Shown piece after piece: positions 1 to 4,624 of a stretch of 5,529 nucleotides of DNA. Position numbers and translations under genes: made by a program. The stretch comes from Treponema sp. (GTDB taxonomy: Bacteria > Spirochaetota > Spirochaetia > Treponematales > Treponemataceae). The stretch is taken from NCBI GenBank assembly GCA_024699205.1, contig JAILQA010000071.1, positions 1-5,529 of the forward strand. Direction: 5' to 3'. Numbering within the stretch: position 1 is the first letter of the stretch; each line of letters opens with the position of its first letter. The notes beneath the pieces were generated by a model that saw only the letters and a program-made list of their open reading frames with translations, was not told the origin of the DNA and made no database searches.

Positions 1-215
1 AGTGCTGGAATTACAATGATGCAGATATATGGAATTACTGAAAAAAATAAGATTAAATCGGCACTTCCCTTTCCTGAAAAAAACTGCTGACGAATAAAAT
101 AATTTATATTAACGAATAAGGTAAAAATCAGCGCAATCAGATAAAAAAGCGGATGAGAAAAGGAAAATAAAAGCTGTTTTTTTAAGTATATTCCTAATTC
201 GGATTTTTTCTTCAT
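1..215 (-). CDS. ABC-2 type transporter permease, GldF-like (partial, C-terminus beyond left edge)
   Basis: This is the start of the membrane subunit of an ABC transporter, read from 215 leftwards; 71 complete codons are visible without a stop. The protein begins with a basic amphipathic stretch (MKKKSELGIYLKKQ). A first membrane segment follows at about residues 22-41 (PLFYLIALIFTLFVNINYF), then a polar loop with an F-F-S-G-K-G-S-A-D-L pattern, then a second hydrophobic stretch at about 54-71 ending I-I-V-I-P-A. The short N-terminal tail, the N-x-x-Y-F after TM1 and the loop before an I-P-A segment resemble GldF-type ABC-2 permeases of the gliding-associated (Gld) transporter family. The ATG lies one base after the stop of the ATPase gene and has a good ribosome binding site, so the two should be co-translated. 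In this family a GldG-like protein often follows; that would lie outside the window. The substrate is unknown, and the name does not imply gliding. Confidence 0.8.
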   Translation of the reverse strand, partial: MKKKSELGIYLKKQLLFSFSHPLFYLIALIFTLFVNINYFIRQQFFSGKGSADLILFFSVIPYICIIVIPA

Positions 216-216
216 C

Positions 217-969
217 TTATAATTCACCTTTTGTTAATTTAAAAAATGCTTCTTCAAGGGTAGCAAGACCTGTTTTTTCTTTTATCAGATTTTCGCTACC
301 GTTAATTAAAAGCTTTCCTTCAGAAAGAATATAAATATCTGAACACAATTGTGAAACTTCCTGAAGAATATGTGTAGAAATCAAAACTGCCTTTGACTGA
401 GACATTTTTTTTATAAGATTACGCATCTGAATGATTTGTGCCGGATCTAGTCCCGAAATCGGTTCATCAAAAATAAGGTTTGGAGGGTTATGAATTATTG
501 CCTGGGCAAAAGAAAGTCTCTGTTTATAGCCTTTTGATAGGGTTTTGATTTTTTTAGAAAGTACTTTCTGCAATGAACATTCTTCAACAGTTTTTTCAAT
601 GGCTGCTTTTATTTTTTCGCCTTCAAAACCATGAAGAGCGGCTGCATACTCAAGAAAATTATAGACTGTCATTTCAGATGGAAGAACTGATTGTTCTGGA
701 AGATATCCTATAAGATTTGCAGCCTCTTGCGGTGATTGACTTATATCAATTTTATTTCCTTTTTCGTCGCTTACAAAAAGCTTGCCCTCTGAAGGATAAT
801 GCTGGCCACAGATTGCCTTGATTATTGTTGATTTTCCAGAGCCGTTTGGTCCCAAAAGTCCTGTGATTTTTCCTTCCGGTATTTTCATTGAAATGCCTTT
901 TACAGAAAAAGTTACTTTTTTACGGGGAAAATCATAATAATCTTTTGAAAAATCAACCAGTTCAATCAT
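217..969 (-). CDS. ABC transporter ATP-binding protein, GldA/CcmA-like
   Basis: This is the nucleotide-binding subunit of an ABC-2 exporter, 250 residues, cytoplasmic, partner of the permease that starts one base downstream. All ATPase motifs are present: Walker A GPNGSGKST (40-48), the Q-loop region IGYLPE (87-92), signature LSKGYKQR (144-151), Walker B NLIFDEP (164-170, D168 and catalytic E169), D-loop GLDP (173-176) and switch histidine H200. The Q-loop glutamine is replaced by E92, as in many GldA-like and CcmA-like proteins, so this is not a sign of inactivation. The C-terminus (TLEEAFFKLTKGEL) has the usual end of single-domain subunits of 240-250 residues and lacks the longer tail of GldA proteins near 300 residues. 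The start at 969 has no strong Shine-Dalgarno sequence (only GAAAG touching the ATG). It lies 40 bases after rnz. The family assignment is firm; the cargo is unknown. Confidence 0.93.
   Translation of the reverse strand: MIELVDFSKDYYDFPRKKVTFSVKGISMKIPEGKITGLLGPNGSGKSTIIKAICGQHYPSEGKLFVSDEKGNKIDISQSPQEAANLIGYLPEQSVLPSEMTVYNFLEYAAALHGFEGEKIKAAIEKTVEECSLQKVLSKKIKTLSKGYKQRLSFAQAIIHNPPNLIFDEPISGLDPAQIIQMRNLIKKMSQSKAVLISTHILQEVSQLCSDIYILSEGKLLINGSENLIKEKTGLATLEEAFFKLTKGEL
225..231 (-). promoter_or_regulatory. Shine-Dalgarno sequence of the permease gene
   Basis: On the minus strand AAAGGTG lies 9 bases before the permease ATG at 215, within the last codons of the ATPase gene. It is the clearest ribosome binding site in the window and fixes the permease start. 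It also shows that this organism uses Shine-Dalgarno initiation for a gene inside an operon, in contrast to the SD-poor starts elsewhere in the window. Confidence 0.75.
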
Positions 970-976
970 CTTTCGT

Positions 977-982
977 TTTATA
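977..982 (-). promoter_or_regulatory. Candidate -10 box (TATAAA) 7 bases before the ATPase ATG
   Basis: On the minus strand TATAAA matches TATAAT at 5 of 6 positions and ends 7 bases before the ATG at 969, so transcription would begin at or next to the start codon. No good -35 sits 16-18 bases upstream. An alternative promoter in the same gap pairs TTGACT (1012-1017, overlapping the rnz stop codon) with TAAAAC (990-995) at a 16-base spacer and would give a short leader. Both are weak, and simple readthrough from rnz is equally possible. Confidence 0.25.
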
Positions 983-992
983 AACCAATGTT

Positions 993-1013
993 TTATCAGC
1001 TAATGCTTATCAG
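993..1013. repeat. Short direct repeat TTATCAG x2, 14-base period
   Basis: TTATCAG occurs at 993-999 and again at 1007-1013, separated by CTAATGC. The second copy covers the rnz stop codon: on the minus strand it reads CTGATAA, giving tandem in-frame stops TGA TAA. The repeat fills half of the 40-base gap between rnz and the ATPase gene. It could be a binding site with copies about 1.3 helical turns apart, or chance. Confidence 0.35.
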
Positions 1014-1936
1014 TCAATATAAGGAATGTCAATCTGCATTCTATCTCTTGAAAGCTCTGCCTGTGGCCATACTGCCTGGGCTTCTTCAAGTAAAACACTT
1101 AATTCCCTGTCTGTGTAACGCGGACTATAGTGAATCATGCACATTCTTCTTACATTGGCATCTCTTGCAATTATTGCCGCCTGTTCTGCAGTCATGTGCT
1201 TTTTTTCTTTAGCCTGATCTATTAAGTCTTTTTCGAACATTCCTTCGCAAATCAATAAATCAGAACCGCGAACTTCGTTTGCAATTGACGGTTTGTAGAG
1301 AGTGTCGGTTACAAAACTGAACTTTCTTCCGCTTCTTTTACTGCCCAAAACCTGCTCTGGTTTTACTATTGTACCATCAGCAAGGGTAACTTCAAAGCCA
1401 GACTGCAACTGAGACCACATAGGTCCACAAGGAACCTTCAATTCCATTGCTTTATCTGGAAAAAATTCGCCTGGCCTGTCCAATTCTTCCAGAGTATAAC
1501 CTACGCAGGTTTTTGTATGTTCAAGAGGAAAGGCTCTTATATAAAAATCTTTTCCGGAATGAACTACACAGGGGGCCGTAATTTCTTTTATCACGATTGG
1601 ATAATTTATGTACATATCAAGAACTTTACGACTGGTTTCTACGTATTCTTTGATTTTTGGAGGACCGTAGATATAAAGCGGTTCCTTACGTTCAACCTGA
1701 GAAGAAAGCATAAGAATGCCGGGAAGTCCGGTTATATGATCTGCATGTGTATGTGAAATAAAAATTGCATCTATTTTTTTCCATTTAAGATTCAGACGGC
1801 GTAGTGAAACCTGTGTTCCTTCTCCACAATCAAATAAAAATAAATCTCCGTCGCGTCTCAATAAAACGGATGTAAGGTGCCGGTAAGGAAGCGGCATCAT
1901 TCCTCCGCAACCTAAAACAAAAGCTTCCATATTCAT
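1010..1936 (-). CDS. rnz: Ribonuclease Z (tRNA 3'-end endonuclease)
   Basis: This is a zinc-dependent endonuclease of the metallo-beta-lactamase fold that cuts the 3' trailer from tRNA precursors; 308 residues, the normal length of the short bacterial form. Visible motifs are DCGEGTQ (36-42); the metal-binding HTHADH (H62, H64, D66, H67); the downstream ligand H140 in PLEHTKTCVGY; the substrate-arm region with a Gly-Pro pair (G171-P172) and a LADGT segment; the bridging D211 in FVTDT; HMTAEQAA (H247); and the last histidine H269 in HYSPRY. All catalytic residues are present. It carries TDT where many RNase Z proteins have GDT, and LLICEGMF (227-234) where many have L-I-H-E-A-T-F. I recall such variants from clostridial RNase Z, so this is probably a clade feature. 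The start could be M1 (1936) or M3 (1930); neither has a Shine-Dalgarno sequence. The gene ends in tandem stops TGA TAA. Confidence 0.95.
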   Translation of the reverse strand: MNMEAFVLGCGGMMPLPYRHLTSVLLRRDGDLFLFDCGEGTQVSLRRLNLKWKKIDAIFISHTHADHITGLPGILMLSSQVERKEPLYIYGPPKIKEYVETSRKVLDMYINYPIVIKEITAPCVVHSGKDFYIRAFPLEHTKTCVGYTLEELDRPGEFFPDKAMELKVPCGPMWSQLQSGFEVTLADGTIVKPEQVLGSKRSGRKFSFVTDTLYKPSIANEVRGSDLLICEGMFEKDLIDQAKEKKHMTAEQAAIIARDANVRRMCMIHYSPRYTDRELSVLLEEAQAVWPQAELSRDRMQIDIPYID

Positions 1937-1943
1937 AAAAAAG

Positions 1944-1949
1944 ATAATA
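1944..1949 (-). promoter_or_regulatory. Candidate -10 box (TATTAT) 7 bases before the rnz ATG
   Basis: On the minus strand TATTAT (5 of 6 matches to TATAAT) is followed by CTTTTTT and then the ATG at 1936, so a transcript would begin on the start codon. The -35 position at 17-base spacing reads TTTATT (1967-1972), only 3 of 6 matches to TTGACA. The stretch between the -35 and -10 positions is nearly pure T/A. No Shine-Dalgarno sequence exists for this gene, which is what a leaderless start would look like. Confidence 0.35.
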
Positions 1950-1980
1950 CAAAAAAATTAAAAAAAAATAAATGTATTTT

Positions 1981-2006
1981 AAAGAAACATCTTCAGATTC
2001 TGAGGA
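1981..2006 (-). terminator. Weak candidate intrinsic terminator after the MATE gene
   Basis: On the minus strand, 18 bases past the MATE stop codon, TCCTCAG-AAT-CTGAAGA (2006 to 1990) can fold into a 7-pair stem with one C-A mismatch and a 3-base loop. TGTTTCTTT (1989 to 1981) follows. The stem is short and GC-poor, so termination would be partial at best. It separates the MATE gene from a possible rnz promoter immediately downstream. Confidence 0.3.
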
Positions 2007-2024
2007 GAGCTAGAGCGTATAAAA

Positions 2025-3365
2025 TCAGGATTTTTTTAGAATCTTTTTGTAGCAAATTAAATGAGCAATATAGGTAATTGTCCATGACAGTGGATAAGAA
2101 AGGAAGATTACCAGCGGTGTGTGGAAGGCTGGAATCTGGAAAAAGGTAAAGAGCCAGATTAGACGGAAAATGCAGGCTCCAAAAATTGTTACTATTACAG
2201 GCATGAGGGAGTGTCCCATTCCACGGATTGAGTTAGCCATAGAATCCATAATTCCGCAGAGATAATAAGTTGTAAAAATCACCTTACATCTTAATAAGCC
2301 GGCTTCAATAACTTCAGGACTTTTTGTGTAAATGCCTAAAAGTTGATGTCCAAAAAGTAAAAATAATCCACTCATGGTTGCCCCAAGAACAATAATTGAA
2401 AGCTGTGAAATCCAGACAATCTTTTTTATGCGGTCTATTTTTCTTGCTCCCATGTTTTGAGAACAGAAAGTCAGGGCTCCTTGAGAAAAGCCGTTCATGG
2501 AAGTATAAATAAATCCTTCCAGATTACAGGCTGCTGAATTACCTGCAATAAGAACAGAACCAAAAGAATTGACGAAGGACTGGATTATTACGTTTGAAAA
2601 AGAAAACATAATTCCCTGAAATCCAGCTGGAATGCCGACTTTTACTATTTTTGTAAAAATATGCATGTTGATTTTGATGTTTTTTATTTCAAGGGAATAT
2701 TCTTCATTTTCTTTTAATAAAATTATAACAACCAGAATTGCCGAAATTGTCTGGGAAATTACGGTTGCCCAGGCTACTCCAGCTACATCAAGATGAAAAA
2801 TTATTACAAAAATAAGATTCAGAATTACGTTTATTATTCCTGCCAGGAAAAGAATATATAGTGGACGCTGGGTATCACCTACTGCTCTGAGCAGGGCGCT
2901 TCCGAAATTGTAAATCATTGTTGCAGTTATTCCGCCAAAATAGATTTTGAGATAAACAGAAGCAAGTGTTAATACTTCGTGAGGAGCCTGCATCAATTTT
3001 AAAATAGGAACTGCAAAGGTTACCCCTACGGCGGTCATTATTATTCCGCTGTAAATAGACAGGAGCATTGCGGTGTGGACGGTTTCTTTTAATTCTGATT
3101 TTCTGTTGGCACCAAAATAATGAGCGGCTACAACGTTTGTACCGATTGAAAGTCCCTGGAAAAGATTTACAAGAAGATTGATTAGTGAACCGGTAGAACC
3201 AACAGCGGCAAGTGCATTGTCACCGGCAAAGCGTCCTACTACGACAATATCTGCTGCATTAAAAAGCAATTGCAGGAGGCTTGAAAAAATTAAAGGTATA
3301 GAAAACTTTAAGAGCTTGGAAAAAATAGGCCCTTCAGTCATATTTATCTGTATTGATTTAACCAT
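2025..3365 (-). CDS. MATE family multidrug/cation efflux transporter (NorM-like)
   Basis: This is an inner-membrane antiporter of the MATE family, 446 residues with about 12 predicted membrane segments. MATE proteins export cationic drugs, dyes or metabolites using a Na+ or H+ gradient; the substrate here cannot be told from sequence. The two-lobe internal repeat is visible. IFSKLLKFSIPLIFSSLLQ (14-32) matches HIFTKIVKVGIPAGFQ (235-250). The loop HYFGANRKSELKET (82-95) matches QNMGARKIDRIKK (303-315). LLRAVGDTQRPL (158-169) matches NSIRGMGHSLMPV (378-390). An acidic residue, D39 in FNAADIVVVGRF, sits in TM1 where MATE proteins often hold an ion-binding aspartate. The start at 3365 gives the longest frame; M9, which begins the family-typical MTEGPI, is an alternative, and neither has a clear Shine-Dalgarno sequence. 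The 73-residue gene ends 38 bases upstream and may share its transcript. Confidence 0.93.
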   Translation of the reverse strand: MVKSIQINMTEGPIFSKLLKFSIPLIFSSLLQLLFNAADIVVVGRFAGDNALAAVGSTGSLINLLVNLFQGLSIGTNVVAAHYFGANRKSELKETVHTAMLLSIYSGIIMTAVGVTFAVPILKLMQAPHEVLTLASVYLKIYFGGITATMIYNFGSALLRAVGDTQRPLYILFLAGIINVILNLIFVIIFHLDVAGVAWATVISQTISAILVVIILLKENEEYSLEIKNIKINMHIFTKIVKVGIPAGFQGIMFSFSNVIIQSFVNSFGSVLIAGNSAACNLEGFIYTSMNGFSQGALTFCSQNMGARKIDRIKKIVWISQLSIIVLGATMSGLFLLFGHQLLGIYTKSPEVIEAGLLRCKVIFTTYYLCGIMDSMANSIRGMGHSLMPVIVTIFGACIFRLIWLFTFFQIPAFHTPLVIFLSYPLSWTITYIAHLICYKKILKKS

Positions 3366-3384
3366 AATTATTATCTGCTATATG

Positions 3385-3403
3385 TTCGGCTTTTCTGCCT
3401 GAA
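3385..3403 (-). other. Hairpin directly after the stop codon of the 73-residue gene
   Basis: On the minus strand TTC-A-GGC, loop AGAAAA, GCC-GAA forms two 3-pair stems around a single bulged A. It begins immediately after the TAA at 3404-3406 and lies 19 bases before the MATE start. No T-run follows on either strand, so this is not a standard intrinsic terminator. It might stabilise an mRNA end or attenuate readthrough into the MATE gene. Confidence 0.3.
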
Positions 3404-3625
3404 TTAAAAAATATCAATCATTTCTCTGAAAAAATGATTTTCGATTTTTGCGTCATTCCATAATTCACCAAAAGATTTATATTTTTTTTCTTCGTATAAA
3501 AGTCCGAATCTGATGTATTCGCCGTCGGAATCCTTATCATATAAAAGGCTGTAGGTTTTTCCCTTGTATTCGAACTCTTTTGTGGTTTTTGTTTGAATAA
3601 GAAAATATAAATCATCTTTGGTCAT
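3404..3625 (-). CDS. Small acidic cytoplasmic protein of unknown function (73 aa)
   Basis: I do not recognise this protein with certainty. It has 73 residues, no signal peptide and no membrane segment. It is rich in Y, F, K, E and D. Two short sheet-like segments, FEYKGKTYSLLY (18-29) and EYIRFGLLYEEKKY (36-49), surround an acidic DKDSDGE turn (30-36); a helical-looking tail follows (FGELWNDAKIENHFFREMID). It gives a plausible small alpha/beta fold, and I have an impression of similar small hypothetical proteins in other anaerobes, but cannot confirm this. An overlapping frame at 3418-3615 gives a less protein-like translation rich in K, P and T. The ATG at 3625 has no Shine-Dalgarno sequence. 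The gene opens the leftward group, 38 bases before the MATE gene and divergent from moxR, so co-expression with MATE is possible. A role cannot be assigned. Confidence 0.65.
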   Translation of the reverse strand: MTKDDLYFLIQTKTTKEFEYKGKTYSLLYDKDSDGEYIRFGLLYEEKKYKSFGELWNDAKIENHFFREMIDIF

Positions 3626-3631
3626 ATCGAC

Positions 3632-3637
3632 ATTGTA
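3632..3637 (-). promoter_or_regulatory. Candidate -10 box (TACAAT) of the 73-residue gene
   Basis: On the minus strand TACAAT matches TATAAT at 5 of 6 positions and is followed by GTCGAT and then the ATG at 3625, a leaderless-type spacing. The -35 position at 17-base spacing (TATCTT, 3655-3660) is poor. The T-run upstream on this strand (complement of 3647-3656) fills the spacer. Confidence 0.35.
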
Positions 3638-3646
3638 GTTTAAATC

Positions 3647-3656
3647 AAAAAAAAAA
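3647..3656 (+). repeat. Homopolymer run of ten A
   Basis: Ten consecutive A residues sit between the two candidate divergent -10 boxes. Such a tract bends DNA and may change length by slippage, which would alter spacing for both promoters. It is non-coding, so length change would not shift a reading frame. Confidence 0.9.
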
Positions 3657-3658
3657 GA

Positions 3659-3664
3659 TAGAAT
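3659..3664 (+). promoter_or_regulatory. Candidate -10 box (TAGAAT) of moxR
   Basis: TAGAAT matches TATAAT at 5 of 6 positions and is followed by AAAATT and the moxR ATG at 3671. Its first three bases are also the in-frame stop that bars any upstream start, so 3671 is the first possible ATG. No -35 of quality is seen 16-18 bases upstream. A TTGTAG at 3633-3638 would need a 20-base spacer. Confidence 0.35.
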
Positions 3665-3670
3665 AAAATT

Positions 3671-4624
3671 ATGAATAATGTAAATGAAGTTTCTGGAAAA
3701 ATCTTAAATGCTGTAAAAGAAGTCTTTAAAGGAAAAGAGCAAATTATAGAGATGATTCTCGCCGGCCTTTTTGCGGGTGGCCATGTTCTTCTGGAAGATG
3801 TACCTGGAACCGGTAAAACTGTTCTTGCTAAAGCGCTGGCAAAGGCAAGTGGACTTGATTTTGCCAGAATCCAGTGTACGCCGGATTTAATGCCTTCGGA
3901 TGTAACCGGAAGTTCTGTATGGCTTCCTTCTTCTCAAACTTTTGAATTTAGACCAGGTCCTGTACTTAATTCTCTGGTTCTTGTTGATGAGTTGAATCGT
4001 GCTACTCCAAGAACTCAGTCGGCACTTCTGGAAGCTATGGCAGAAAGTCAGGTAAGTGTTGACGGAATAATTCATAAAATTGAAAAACCATTTTTTGTTA
4101 TAGCAACTGAAAATCCTGTTGAATCAGAAGGAACTTTTCCTTTACCTGAGGCTCAAAAAGACCGTTTTATGCTGACACTTTCAATCGGTTATCCTAGTGA
4201 AGCAGAAGAAGCTGAAATAATCACTGCACAAAGAAGTACAGTTCATCCTGTCGAAAAGGTAAAGGCAGTTACTAATCGTGAAGAGATTCTGCAATGTATG
4301 GAAATAAGCGCTCAAACTTATGTTGATGATTCAGTAGTTCAATATCTTATTGAGCTTGTAAAAAATACAAGAAATGATGATCGTGTGTTAGCCGGTATTT
4401 CTCCACGTGGTTCTATTGCCTTGTACAAAGCTGTTCAGAGTTATGCGCTTATAAAAGGCCGGGATTATGTAACTCCAGAAGATGTAAAACTTTTTGCCCT
4501 TCCTGTTTTTAGAAAACGCTTAATTCTTAAAGGTGAAGCGCTTGTAAAAGGATATTCTGCAGAAGGCATAATCCGCGAAATTGTTGAAAGAGTACCTGTT
4601 CCTGCTTTTAAGGCTCATGTATAA
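3671..4624 (+). CDS. MoxR-type AAA+ ATPase
   Basis: This is a cytoplasmic AAA+ ATPase of the MoxR family, 317 residues, full length for the family. MoxR proteins are thought to act as chaperone-like motors on partner proteins, typically those encoded alongside them with DUF58 or von Willebrand A domains. Visible motifs are Walker A DVPGTGKT (43-50); the family pattern RIQCTPDLMPSDVTG (66-80); Walker B LVLVDELNRA (102-111, D106 and E107); sensor 1 in ATENPVESEGTFPLPEAQ (145-162, N148) followed by KDRF (163-166); the sensor 2 region GISPRGS (242-248, R246); and the conserved end GRDYVTPEDV (263-272). ATEN replaces the more common ATQN, a mild change. All catalytic residues are intact. The ATG is the first after an in-frame stop and has no Shine-Dalgarno sequence. 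The next gene begins on the base after the TAA, so the two are an operon. Confidence 0.95.
   Translation: MNNVNEVSGKILNAVKEVFKGKEQIIEMILAGLFAGGHVLLEDVPGTGKTVLAKALAKASGLDFARIQCTPDLMPSDVTGSSVWLPSSQTFEFRPGPVLNSLVLVDELNRATPRTQSALLEAMAESQVSVDGIIHKIEKPFFVIATENPVESEGTFPLPEAQKDRFMLTLSIGYPSEAEEAEIITAQRSTVHPVEKVKAVTNREEILQCMEISAQTYVDDSVVQYLIELVKNTRNDDRVLAGISPRGSIALYKAVQSYALIKGRDYVTPEDVKLFALPVFRKRLILKGEALVKGYSAEGIIREIVERVPVPAFKAHV
4610..4613 (+). promoter_or_regulatory. Weak Shine-Dalgarno sequence of the DUF58 gene
   Basis: AAGG lies 11 bases before the DUF58 ATG at 4625, within the last codons of moxR. It is short and somewhat far, but together with the TAAATG junction it supports translation coupled to moxR. 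Confidence 0.4.

Larger units (their letters stand above)
3626..3670. promoter_or_regulatory. Divergent intergenic region between the 73-residue gene and moxR
   Basis: This 45-base spacer must carry both upstream-most starts unless promoters lie inside the genes. It is strongly AT-rich with a run of ten A residues (3647-3656). A candidate leftward -10 (TACAAT on the minus strand, 3632-3637) ends 6 bases before the ATG at 3625. A candidate rightward -10 (TAGAAT, 3659-3664) ends 6 bases before the ATG at 3671. Only 21 bases separate the two hexamers, so two polymerases could not bind at once. Neither gene has a Shine-Dalgarno sequence here. Confidence 0.45.

Noticed and set aside
988..1212. Plus-strand reading frame of 74 codons over the end of rnz
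   Set aside because: It lies antisense to a well-conserved gene; its translation is low-complexity L/C-rich with no domain, typical of a shadow frame.
1517..1756. Plus-strand frame of 79 codons within rnz
   Set aside because: It is antisense to the RNase Z catalytic region, with a composition (F, K, Y, N) expected from the complement and no recognisable features.
1993..2003. Perfect palindrome TCAGATTCTGA as an operator
   Set aside because: It is only 5 bases per arm, lies just after the MATE stop, and is better explained as part of a weak terminator stem; no second copy was seen near a promoter.
3178..3402. Plus-strand frame of 74 codons over the MATE start
   Set aside because: It is the complement of the MATE N-terminus, which has clear family motifs; no ribosome binding site.
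3418..3615. Alternative minus-strand frame of 65 codons within the 73-residue gene
   Set aside because: The two frames overlap and only one is likely real. The 73-residue translation has a balanced, foldable composition; this one is rich in K, P and T and looks like a shifted reading.
3647..3656. A10 run as a phase-variation switch inside a gene
   Set aside because: The run is between two divergent start codons and in no reading frame, so slippage could only alter promoter spacing.
3887..4075. Minus-strand frame of 62 codons inside moxR
   Set aside because: It is antisense to the MoxR Walker B region; an R/S-rich shadow translation.
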